Part shown: positions 23,508 through 31,128 of the stretch, piece after piece
Layout: each line of letters begins with the position of its first letter
How positions within the stretch are numbered: position 1 is the stretch's first letter
Origin: Clostridia bacterium
Lineage (GTDB): Bacteria; Bacillota; Clostridia; Christensenellales; Aristaeellaceae
DNA: 64,000 nt
Assembly: GCA_017470095.1 (NCBI GenBank)
Contig: JAFUFC010000025.1
Coordinates: 1 to 64,000, forward strand
Direction: 5' to 3'
The notes under the pieces: generated by a model
Seen by the model: only the letters and a program-made list of their open reading frames with translations
Told to the model about the DNA's origin: nothing
Database searches by the model: none
Made by a program: the position numbers and the translations under genes

Positions 23508-24931
23508 AACTCTGGCTCAAGCAAACCCTCATCACTCTGGCGGTGATCCTGCTGTCGGTCAGCCTATGCCTTTATTTCTTCGTGGCGAAGGAGACGGACG
23601 GGCTGATCCAGCAGGCAATCCAGAACGGAGATCGGGATACGGCGGTATTCTGCGATCATCTTTCCACCCTGGATCGCACATCTTCCACGTCCTACGACGC
23701 GGACGGCGTCGCCCGGCAGTCGCTAATCCAGTACACCTTCTCCACCTATGCTCACCTGCTGCAATCCGGGTATTGCTCCTGGTCGCTGGTGATGGACGGG
23801 CGATATTTTTATAATACGGCGGTGTACGATCCGCTGAGCGTCCTGCCGATAGCGGAGGAAATCATCACCGCCAGCCGCATCGCGGAAACAGACGGAACGC
23901 ATCTGCTGATCTCCATGCAGAACATGACTGTGCTGCAAACACCCGTTACCATTTACCGCACGGCAAACATCGATGAAACCTATCGGCACATCGACGATCT
24001 GACCCGCATGGCGCAGCTTTCCCTGCTGGGGTGCCTGTTGCTGTGCGGTGTTTTGCTGCCGTTGATCCTGCGGAAAACGCTGAATCCGCTGCGCAAGCTG
24101 ACCCAAGTTTCTGAAAAGATCGCAGGGGGCGATTATGCCCTGCGCTCTCAAATACACACCGGGGACGAGGTGGGCGACCTGTCCCGTTCCTTTGACCACA
24201 TGGCGGAAACGGTGGAGCAGAAAATCTCCGATCTGGAGGAAACGGCCCGGCGGCGGGAAATGCTGCTTGGGGCGTTGACTCACGAAATGAAAACGCCTAT
24301 GACCGCCATCATTGGTTTTTCGGGGAGCCTGCTGTCCATGCCTTTGACGGAAGAAGGGCGACTGGAAGCAGCCCATGAAATCAACGAAGCTGCGAAGCGC
24401 ACAGAACGGCTTTCGCAGAAGATGATGCAACTCATATCTATGCAGGAGAACCCGGTGGTACTGAAAAAGAGCATCGATTCAAGAGAACTGCTTGAAAAAG
24501 TTTGTGCAGCCATGGCGCAAGCAGCGGAAGAAAAGCGGATCGAATTGCAGACAGATCTGCGGGCGGATACCCTCACCGGCGACGCCGATCTGCTGTTCAG
24601 CCTGCTGACGAACCTAACAGACAATGCCATCAAGGCCAGCCCGGAAAATACAATCATCCATTTGACCGCCACCCAGGATGGGGACACGCAAACGCTGACC
24701 GTTATAGACCAGGGTAGCGGAATCCCCGCTGACAAAATCGCCTTGGTGACGGAGCCGTTCTACCGGGTGGACAAAGCCCGCAGCCGCAAGCTGGGCGGAG
24801 CCGGGCTGGGTTTGAGTCTGTGCCAGATGATCGCCCAAGCCCACGGCGGACAGCTTGAAATTCAAAGTGAAATCGGTAAGGGAACTGTTATTTCCATGAT
24901 CTGGCCTTTGGAGGAAAAGCAACATGAATAA
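23504..24931 (+). CDS. Sensor histidine kinase
   Basis: A membrane kinase of 475 residues. Membrane helix 1 lies at about 7-27 and helix 2 at about 168-190, enclosing a sensor domain of about 140 residues outside the cell. A HAMP linker follows (about 190-245, LRKLTQVSEKIAGGDY), then the phosphoacceptor His260 in LGALTHEMKTPMTAIIGF, and the ATPase domain with N box (LTNLTDNAIKAS), G1 (DQGSGIP), F and G2 (GAGLGLSLC). It overlaps the regulator gene by 4 bases and the small downstream gene by 8. The family architecture resembles kinases that sit next to peptide-resistance ABC transporters, in line with the downstream permeases. The signal is unknown. Confidence 0.94.
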   Translation: MKLWLKQTLITLAVILLSVSLCLYFFVAKETDGLIQQAIQNGDRDTAVFCDHLSTLDRTSSTSYDADGVARQSLIQYTFSTYAHLLQSGYCSWSLVMDGRYFYNTAVYDPLSVLPIAEEIITASRIAETDGTHLLISMQNMTVLQTPVTIYRTANIDETYRHIDDLTRMAQLSLLGCLLLCGVLLPLILRKTLNPLRKLTQVSEKIAGGDYALRSQIHTGDEVGDLSRSFDHMAETVEQKISDLEETARRREMLLGALTHEMKTPMTAIIGFSGSLLSMPLTEEGRLEAAHEINEAAKRTERLSQKMMQLISMQENPVVLKKSIDSRELLEKVCAAMAQAAEEKRIELQTDLRADTLTGDADLLFSLLTNLTDNAIKASPENTIIHLTATQDGDTQTLTVIDQGSGIPADKIALVTEPFYRVDKARSRKLGGAGLGLSLCQMIAQAHGGQLEIQSEIGKGTVISMIWPLEEKQHE

Positions 24932-25106
24932 GAAAAGCATCATTGCTGTTTTGTTCATTCTTCTGCTGGCTGCGGCATCCATCTTGGGCTTGCCTCTCAT
25001 GGCACACAGGATAGAAAGGTACGCAGAATCCGTTATGCCTACCGTGACCGCCACGCCCCTACCTGTTGATGATCTTGACAGCATGGAGTATGGCGAAATT
25101 TTGTAA
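24924..25106 (+). CDS. Small membrane or secreted protein
   Basis: A 60-residue product. It starts inside the kinase gene end (8-base overlap) with AGGAAAAGCAAC upstream. The N terminus NKKSIIAVLFILLLAAASILGLPLM is a signal anchor or single helix and the rest (about 35 residues) is polar with a TVTATPLPVDDL stretch. I do not recognise it. Translational coupling to the kinase suggests an accessory role in the same signalling unit. Confidence 0.6.
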   Translation: MNKKSIIAVLFILLLAAASILGLPLMAHRIERYAESVMPTVTATPLPVDDLDSMEYGEIL

Positions 25107-25107
25107 T

Positions 25108-25140
25108 TTACAACTTGATTACAACTTGCTTACAAGTCGA
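25108..25140 (+). promoter_or_regulatory. Three tandem 11-bp repeats, likely response-regulator operator
   Basis: TTACAACTTGA (25108-25118), TTACAACTTGC (25119-25129) and TTACAAGTCGA (25130-25140) are contiguous. The 11-bp period is one helical turn, as in OmpR/PhoB sites, and the motif recurs at 22775. A possible -10 (TGATAC, about 25164-25169) and the start at 25192 follow, so the operator should switch on the secreted-protein/transporter half of the operon. Confidence 0.75.
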
Positions 25141-25191
25141 TAAAGACTTTTGGCCTGCCGTTGTGATACGCTTTTGCCGGAGGTGAATGAA

Positions 25192-26388
25192 ATGAAGAAA
25201 ACCCTTTCATTGTTTCTGGTATTTTGTCTACTGCTTCCCGGCATCGCTCTGGCGGATGTGCAAAGCCAGGTCAACGCTCCCGCGCATATCTCCGACACAT
25301 TTCAATCAAATACCGGCAAAACGGTGATCGACGTGGACGCGGACATCACTGTGCCGAGCGCCGATGCCTTATACTTGATTCCCGTTACAAGTACGGTTTT
25401 TGACGATTCCATGGTGCTTCTTCTGGCTGATCTGGTTTGGCCGGGGCTGGGAAGCCGGAAGCTGGAGATTATCGATGAAAACGACACAGAATCCATGGAA
25501 GGGCGGCGGCAAGTAAACAAGTACTTTCATCACTCTGCCGGTGTAATTCAAATGGGAACAAGGCAAAGGGATATTGATGCGCAGGTGAATACCAGCTATT
25601 ACCAATATCCCAGCTTTGATGAACCCCTGGGCGCAGTGCTGAGCGGAATCGTCGATTACGATAACCGTTTTCGTCAGAAGAAAACCGTCAATTATTCTTC
25701 TCCTTATCCAGCCGCAGAAATCACGGAGGATATCGCGGAGCATCCTCTGTCCCTGGCGCAGGCGGTTGCCATCGGTGATCAGCTGATGAACGCGCTGACG
25801 GACCAGCCCTTCGCGCTGTTTTCCGTTGGAAAATCCAGAGGTTATATCCCTAACGACAAATTGATGAGGGAAGGAAGGCAGTATGACGGCACGGGTTTTT
25901 CCTACACCCTGGCTTACACCCGTGTGATCAATGGCGCCGCACTGCTGCCCTGCTATGGCGCCCTGATGAATACCTCCAGCTTTCGGGACGACTTGTTCGT
26001 GCCGGCGGTGGGATATGAGCAGGTGCTTCTGGCCATCAACCGGGAAGGTCAAATCACATGCTTCATCTGGTCTTCTCCTTATCTCATCAGCGATGAGCGC
26101 ACAGAGCAAAGCTTGCTTCCCTTTGAGAATATTCTTTCTGTCGCCCGGCAAACGTTGCCGCTGAAATACCAGGTGAACGAAGTACGGGGTGACATTCATC
26201 TGCTCGTCTATCGCATCGACCTGGGCTACATGGCGGTGCTCCAGCGGGATACGCTGACCTTCGCCCTGACCCCTGTTTGGACTTTTTACGGAAATGACTT
26301 GCCGGAGGATATTCATGTCGGCTGTCGTCCATTGCTCACCGTCAACGCTGTGGATGGTACGGTGATCGATCTGGAATATGGGTATTGA
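25192..26388 (+). CDS. Secreted protein of unknown function, regulated by the two-component system
   Basis: About 398 residues with a clear signal peptide (MKKTLSLFLVFCLLLPGIALA). The mature part starts DVQSQVNAPAHISDTFQSNTGK and is mainly beta-rich, ending with LLTVNAVDGTVIDLEYGY. Both ends are closely matched by the next gene (VNAPAHIT...NTGK and LTINAIDGTVIDRQYGY), so the pair arose by duplication. I cannot assign a function; it may belong to an uncharacterised clostridial family such as DUF6034. GGAGG is 8 bases before the ATG, and the triple operator lies 52 bases upstream. Downstream exporter permeases and the upstream kinase suggest an envelope-stress or peptide-related role (inference). 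Confidence 0.75.
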   Translation: MKKTLSLFLVFCLLLPGIALADVQSQVNAPAHISDTFQSNTGKTVIDVDADITVPSADALYLIPVTSTVFDDSMVLLLADLVWPGLGSRKLEIIDENDTESMEGRRQVNKYFHHSAGVIQMGTRQRDIDAQVNTSYYQYPSFDEPLGAVLSGIVDYDNRFRQKKTVNYSSPYPAAEITEDIAEHPLSLAQAVAIGDQLMNALTDQPFALFSVGKSRGYIPNDKLMREGRQYDGTGFSYTLAYTRVINGAALLPCYGALMNTSSFRDDLFVPAVGYEQVLLAINREGQITCFIWSSPYLISDERTEQSLLPFENILSVARQTLPLKYQVNEVRGDIHLLVYRIDLGYMAVLQRDTLTFALTPVWTFYGNDLPEDIHVGCRPLLTVNAVDGTVIDLEYGY

Positions 26389-26400
26389 GGAGGTGCGCGC

Positions 26401-27603
26401 ATGAAAAAGATGTTTGCTCTTCTGCTTGTACTGACGCTTTTTTGCCCCGCTGCTTTAGCGGATACCGTTCGTGAACAGGTAAACGCCCCTGCGCACATCA
26501 CCGACGTCTTCTATTCCAACACAGGGAAAATCACGGTTCAAATTGACGCGGATGTAACAGTTCCACAGATGGACCTGGTTCCAGTGTATTTAATAACGCC
26601 CAGGCTGTTTACTGCGGAGGAGATGACAAGGGCAGCCGACATTCTTTTTGACAGCTGAGAATGGACGGGTTCTACTGAATACTTCGTGCAAACTCGCACC
26701 TTCTATGATGGCACCCAGAGCACACAATACAGCACACAGCTGTTTACCGTTGATCAGGGGGAGGGCCTATATTGGCCCGTGGGCGTTTCTGTGCTGAACG
26801 TTGAGGGGCAAACGCTTTCCAATGGCATGATGCAGCAGACCTTCCTGCGTTATTCACGCTGGAACGAGGAATTGCTGGATGCATCCCTTCCCCATTACGA
26901 TGTGGAGGGCGTGTCGCAGCTTGTTACTCCTGCGGATGGAAGGCAACCAAACGGGTGTGGCATTTCCATGGCAGAAGCGAAGGGACAGGCGGAAGCAATT
27001 GTTGCCCAGATAGCCCCGCATATGGTTTACGCAGGCTGCGGCATCAAAACTGAAAATGCCAGGCAATCGTTTCATCCCGGTCAATACAGCACCGACATTG
27101 ATCCTGCCGGCCTCAGGGAGGCATGGGTTATTTACTATACGCCCATGTACGGCCTGCCCTGCAACTTCGCCAAATCGGGGTTGGCCATTCATAACTATTC
27201 TGTGAGGTGTCAGGAGGAATCGCTCTGCATCATCATTGACGATGAGGGGGTGCAGGATCTGTATTGGTATCAGCCATACGACGTTGTCGGCACACTCCAG
27301 GAGAATTGTTCGCTGCTGCCTTTTGATTCCGTGATGCAGGTTGCCAGAAGCATCCTGCCCCTGACTTTGGCTTCCTATGAACGGGATAGTGACGGAGCCA
27401 GGGCAAGAATTACGGACATTCGCCTGGGGTATCTGCGCGTGATGCGGCCCGATCAGCCGGATACGCTGACACTGATTCCAGTTTGGGATTTCTATGGAAC
27501 GGTCACATTCAACGGCAGTTTTGTTCAAAACTGGGCTTGCCATAGCTGGCTGACGATCAACGCCATTGATGGAACGGTGATCGACCGACAGTACGGATAT
27601 TGA
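26401..27603 (+). pseudogene. Paralogue of the preceding secreted protein, with in-frame TGA
   Basis: The frame starts at 26401 (ATG after GAGGTGCGC) with a signal peptide (KKMFALLLVLTLFCPAALA) and the shared VNAPAHITDVFYSNTGK motif. It meets TGA at 26656-26658 (after ILFDS) and goes on in the same frame (EWTGSTEYFV...) to a normal end LTINAIDGTVIDRQYGY at 27603. The whole frame is 401 codons, like its 398-residue neighbour, and the two halves together align with it end to end. So this is one gene with a single opal stop. A TGG to TGA change (Trp) would explain it; TGA serves as a true stop in many genes here. No ribosome site supports a separate second half. Confidence 0.8.
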
Positions 27604-27612
27604 GGAGTAAAA

Positions 27613-28356
27613 ATGAAATCTATATTATATGACTTGCGCTGCGCAATCGCGGGGCGCTGGTTTCTTGCGGCCTTAATTGCCACCACGGCGGCGCTATATC
27701 TGTCTGTAGGTCAGGCCACCTATGGGCTGATCGGGTATTTGGAAAGCTATGAACTGTTTGAGGACCATTCCTTTTGGTATGCCATGAGCGATCTGCTGGC
27801 GTTGGGTATGAAAGGCGATTTCGGCCTACTGACCCTGCCCGCTCTGTCTGCGCTACCCTTTGCGGCCCAGGCGCTGCATGAGATCAAAAGCGGAGCCATC
27901 CGCCCGGCGGTATTTCGGGCGGGAAGGAAGAACTGGATCATCGGCAAGGTCGCGGGCTGCGCTATCAGCGGGATGCTGCTTCAGGGAGCGGCGGTGGGGT
28001 TGCTGTTTCTGATCCTGAATGGCTTGATGTACGGTATCGCCGGGCAATGGTTTCCCTGGGGTGAAGGAGGGGATTTCTGGCTTCTGCTGTTCAATCGGAT
28101 GTTGTGCGGCGGCATCTGGGCGGGCGTGGGCTGCGTGATCGCGCTGGCAACGGAAACGGCCTCCGCCGCCTATCTGGCCCCGCTGTGCCTGTGCTACGCC
28201 CTCATGATGATCGGCACCCGCTTTTTCCCGGATATGGCAATGCTGAACCCCATGCAATGGGTAAATGGCGCGGCCTGGTTGTTGGTTATTTTGCTTATCA
28301 TTACGATTGCCCTGCAAATTCTTTTCCTGAAACGAGGTGTGCAAAAGTATGCCTAA
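27613..28356 (+). CDS. Membrane protein, probable ABC exporter permease subunit
   Basis: A 247-residue protein with six predicted hydrophobic segments (near 15-35, 58-72, 112-135, 158-178, 183-200 and 222-242). The N terminus KSILYDLRCAIAGRWFLAALI and the middle KSGAIRPAVFRAGRKNWIIGKVAG resemble ABC-2 type permeases that carry peptides or antibiotics. It follows the secreted-protein pseudogene after 9 bases and overlaps the next permease gene by 8 bases. With that permease it would have formed a two-permease, one-ATPase exporter; the ATPase gene is now mostly deleted. Confidence 0.75.
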   Translation: MKSILYDLRCAIAGRWFLAALIATTAALYLSVGQATYGLIGYLESYELFEDHSFWYAMSDLLALGMKGDFGLLTLPALSALPFAAQALHEIKSGAIRPAVFRAGRKNWIIGKVAGCAISGMLLQGAAVGLLFLILNGLMYGIAGQWFPWGEGGDFWLLLFNRMLCGGIWAGVGCVIALATETASAAYLAPLCLCYALMMIGTRFFPDMAMLNPMQWVNGAAWLLVILLIITIALQILFLKRGVQKYA

Positions 28357-29413
28357 AAAGCCGTCGCCTCTCGTCTGCGCGGGCTGGAACCTGTACAGCC
28401 TGCGGAAGAATCCCCGGTTCTATATGAGTTTGTTGCTGGGGTTCCTGCTGTGCTGGCTGCTGACGGACAAGACCATGGCCATCAGCCGGACGTATCTGAC
28501 CAATGTACAAATCGTGGAGCCCTTCGTCTGGTGCTACGCTGATGGAAACAGCATCTTGTACGCTGCCCTGGTGATGATGCTGATGCTGTCCGCCTTTCCC
28601 CGGATCGATACGCCCGCCAGTTATCTGATCTTCCGCACCACGAGGCTTAATTGGCTGATCGGGCAGATCATCACCGTGTTTGTGCTGACTCTCGGCTACT
28701 GCCTGATGATCCTGCTGTCCTCCATGGCTATGTGCATCGGCTGCAATGTGTTCACGGCCAACCATTGGAGCGAAACCGCCACCATGCTGTCCTTTTCACC
28801 TGCCAGCTTTGAGGTGGCGCTCACCGTCATGCGCAAGACGGTGAAGCTCACGACACCCTGGGGCTGCTGCTACCAGATTTTTGGGCTGCTGTTTCAGTAT
28901 GTGCTGCTGCTTTCCATGATCCAGCTTCTGTTCACCGTGCTGAAAAGCAAAAAGGCGGGCATCATTGCGGCACTGGTGCTGAATTTCGCCGGATTCGTGC
29001 TGACGCCGGATCGGTTCATGACCTGGCTGAACCTGCCCACGGAAATGCGGTATTACGCTAACCTGCTGTCAGCCTGGCTGTCGCCGCTCCAACACGCCAC
29101 CTATACCATGCACAACTTTGGCTACGATCTGCTGCCGCGGCTGCACGTTTCCTATCTGATCCTGGGCGGGGTCACGGCGGCGATGATCGCTTTGTCCATG
29201 CTCAAAATGCGCACATTCCAATTCAGCTTCACAGGAGGATATTCCGATGGCCTAGACAAAAACGGAGTAAAGGATATTCGTTCTTTGCTGCTTGATCTGA
29301 AAGCGCAGGGAAAAACCATCCTTCTCGCCAGTCACTTTGCTCAGGATATTGATGAGCTTTGCGATACCGTACATGAGATGGATCAAGGCGTGATCAGTAT
29401 AGCAAAAAGATGA
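28349..29413 (+). CDS. Second exporter permease fused in frame to the C-terminal remnant of an ABC ATPase
   Basis: About 354 residues. Residues 1-290 form a six-helix permease (YSLRKNPRFYMSLLLGFLLCWLL at the N terminus, ending KMRTFQFSF). At about 29240-29256 the sequence passes from GGAGGATATTCCGATG, which looks like the ribosome site and ATG of a next gene, straight into LDKNGVKDIRSLLLDLKAQG and KTILLASHFAQDIDELCDTV. This last block is the D-loop to H-loop segment (GLDKNG, ASH) of a bacitracin/lantibiotic-type ABC ATPase. Walker A, the signature motif and Walker B are missing. An internal deletion of about 150 codons in the ATPase gene explains it and leaves the permease frame running into the remnant. 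The exporter should be inactive unless another ATPase serves it. Confidence 0.8.
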   Translation: MPKKPSPLVCAGWNLYSLRKNPRFYMSLLLGFLLCWLLTDKTMAISRTYLTNVQIVEPFVWCYADGNSILYAALVMMLMLSAFPRIDTPASYLIFRTTRLNWLIGQIITVFVLTLGYCLMILLSSMAMCIGCNVFTANHWSETATMLSFSPASFEVALTVMRKTVKLTTPWGCCYQIFGLLFQYVLLLSMIQLLFTVLKSKKAGIIAALVLNFAGFVLTPDRFMTWLNLPTEMRYYANLLSAWLSPLQHATYTMHNFGYDLLPRLHVSYLILGGVTAAMIALSMLKMRTFQFSFTGGYSDGLDKNGVKDIRSLLLDLKAQGKTILLASHFAQDIDELCDTVHEMDQGVISIAKR

Positions 29414-29433
29414 TATTAAAAACACACCACAAA

Positions 29434-29454
29434 TTGGTATCACCGTGATACCAA
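29434..29454. promoter_or_regulatory. Palindrome, possible operator
   Basis: TTGGTATCAC-C-GTGATACCAA, a perfect 10-bp inverted repeat around one base, just after the end of the permease-ATPase remnant. The same half-site GGTATCA recurs at 29488 and 30018. No gene in the window is an obvious regulator for it. Confidence 0.55.
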
Positions 29455-29486
29455 AATCAATCGGATCGGATATCCCATACCCCGGA

Positions 29487-29505
29487 CGGTATCAGAATGA
29501 TACCG
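29487..29505. promoter_or_regulatory. Second palindrome with the same half-site
   Basis: CGGTATCA-GAA-TGATACCG, a perfect 8-bp inverted repeat with a 3-base centre, 53 bases (about five helical turns) after the start of the first. Confidence 0.5.
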
Positions 29506-29636
29506 CATCGGACGGCCCCGGTGTCCCTTGCTGCCAGCGTTTCCCGTGATTTTTCTGTCAGAATCAAGGGAAGCTTGGCAGCCCATAGAAATGTGACAGA
29601 ATAATCGGCGGATTATCTGCCACGTTTCTGAAAAGC

Positions 29637-29675
29637 AAAACGGAATGTGCTAGCGATTTGGCACATTCCGTTTTT
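29637..29675. terminator. Strong bidirectional terminator
   Basis: CGGAATGTGC (29641-29650) pairs perfectly with GCACATTCCG (29661-29670), with A-run before and T-run after. It can end the exporter operon on the + strand, or on the minus strand end a transcript coming from the structured region at 29681-29990. Confidence 0.88.
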
Positions 29676-29680
29676 GATTT

Positions 29681-29990
29681 TGGGTGGATTCCAAAGGAGG
29701 GTGGAAGCCCTTCTTGGCCGGAAGAATCCAAAGAAACCGGCGGTTTCGTGGCAGGGAATCCAACGGGGACAGCGTCCCCTTGGCACACGACTTTGCTCGC
29801 AAAGTCTAGTGTGTTATTATACCTTTGCGAAGGAGCTGGCAGCGGACGGCTTGTTTTGCCCGCAGGGATTGGGCAAAAGAAGACAGGCGCGGGCTGGAAT
29901 TGCAGAGCGATTACAGCGGAGGGCGTCAGCCTGGGCCAGCACCGGAGTAGAGGGATACCGTTCCCCTATGTATCACTGCCCAAAGCAATT
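29681..29990. ncRNA. Candidate large structured RNA (unidentified)
   Basis: About 310 bases without a supportable gene but with dense, nested complementarity. Long-range stem TGGATTCC (29685-29692) with GGAATCCA (29755-29762); inside it GAAACC/GGTTTC (29733-29738 with 29742-29747) and an alternative GCCGG/CCGGC. Next CCAA-GGGGAC with GTCCCC-TTGG (29760-29783, AGC loop), then CACAC-GACTTTGC with GCAAAGTC-GTGTG (29784-29813, two-base loop), then TTTTGCCC with GGGCAAAA (29854-29861 with 29871-29878), and TAG-GGGA/TCCC-CTA near 29948-29967. This is much more pairing than chance. Strand is open: a terminator lies at the left end, which suits a minus-strand transcript, but the + strand is equally possible. 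Known large clostridial RNAs such as raiA are candidates that I cannot confirm. Confidence 0.5.
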
Positions 29991-30053
29991 GGAAAATACA
30001 CAAACGCAGCAGAGCGTGGTATCACAATAATATCAAATGTTGGTAGAAAAGCT

Positions 30054-31046
30054 TTAATGCATGTAAACCTGCGGAGCGCTTCCGCCAGGGCCTGGAAAAA
30101 TGGCTTCGATTTTTTCTGCCGCGTCCTGGGGCAGCAGCCAATCCATAACCTTCAGGCTGTCCATGAGCTGCGCTTGGGTGCGGGGACCCACCAGGGGCGC
30201 GGTGACACCCGGCCTGTTCAGCAGCCAGGCCATGCTGACCGTCGCCTCGTCCTGTCCCAGTTCCAAACACAACTGATGGTACATTTTCAGCTGTGTCATC
30301 TGCGCCGGGGATAGTTTCCCCGCGTACTTTCCAGAACGCTGGCCGGATTGCATATTTTTGAGCACGCTTCCGCTGAGCATGCCGCCCTGCAAAGGGCTCC
30401 AGGGAAGAAACGCCAGGCCCATTTCCATGGATGCGGGAATCAATTCGATTTCCGGCAACCGGGACAGCAGATTGTACTTGTTCTGATTGGCTACCAAACC
30501 CATGAAATGCCTTTCTTTGGCCGATGCCTGGGCCAGTGCCGCCTGATAGGCCGCGAAATTTCTGCCGGCGGCGTAATCAATTTTTCCTTCCGCAGTCAGC
30601 CGTTCAAACGCCGGCCAGATTTCCGCCCATTCCGCGTGGGGCGGCGGGTTGTGCATGTACAAAAGCTCCACATGATCGGTCTGCAGCCTGCGCAAGCAGC
30701 CTTCCGTATGACGGCGGATCTTCCAAGCGGACAAGCCCTGTTCATCGTTGGGGCCGTCCAGGAGGTCATCCATGGGTTCAAAAATCTTCGTGGCCAGAAT
30801 CACCCGCTCCCGCCGTCCGCCGCCCAGGCGGAACCAGCGACCGATGATTTCCTCCGTCCAGCCCCGCTTTCCCCCGTTTCGGCCACCGTACATGTTGGCG
30901 GTATCAAAAAAATTGACGCCATGGTCGATAGCGCAGTCCATGATGCGAAAGGCTTCCTTTTCCTCCGTGTTGGGCCCGAAATTCATGGTGCCCAAACAAA
31001 GCCGGCTCACCTTCACGCCCGTGCGGCCCAGATAGGTGTATTCCAT
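30054..31046 (-). CDS. Aldo/keto reductase
   Basis: A cytosolic NADPH-dependent oxidoreductase of 330 residues with the (beta/alpha)8 fold. Start MEYTYLGRTGVKVSRLCLGTMNFG and FFDTANMYGGRNGGK (catalytic Asp and Tyr), Lys in ILATKIF and His in LLYMHNPPP are the AKR tetrad. The C-terminal cofactor motif (ATVSMAWLLNRPGVTAPLVGPRT) is that of the YhdN/IolS-type group, which often acts on sugars, keto sugars or aldehydes. AAAGGAGGAAG precedes the ATG at 31046. One oddity: the usual SN motif after the fifth strand (IRYVGVSNF) reads IDYAAGRNFAAY, a variant. It lies on the same strand as the esterase-like gene upstream, at the edge of the carbohydrate island. Confidence 0.92.
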   Translation of the reverse strand: MEYTYLGRTGVKVSRLCLGTMNFGPNTEEKEAFRIMDCAIDHGVNFFDTANMYGGRNGGKRGWTEEIIGRWFRLGGGRRERVILATKIFEPMDDLLDGPNDEQGLSAWKIRRHTEGCLRRLQTDHVELLYMHNPPPHAEWAEIWPAFERLTAEGKIDYAAGRNFAAYQAALAQASAKERHFMGLVANQNKYNLLSRLPEIELIPASMEMGLAFLPWSPLQGGMLSGSVLKNMQSGQRSGKYAGKLSPAQMTQLKMYHQLCLELGQDEATVSMAWLLNRPGVTAPLVGPRTQAQLMDSLKVMDWLLPQDAAEKIEAIFPGPGGSAPQVYMH

Positions 31047-31128
31047 TTTTCTTCCTCCTTTACCCGCTATCCATTGAAAGCCAGCTATGGAGCCGCGGAG
31101 TCCCCTGCTTGATATCACTTGCAGAGCT

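Noticed and set aside
29647..30030. A + strand open frame of 127 codons and an overlapping one of 218 codons in the structured region
   Set aside because: Stems and palindromes explain the sequence better; the frames have no ribosome site, unusual composition, and one runs into the antisense of the aldo/keto reductase gene.
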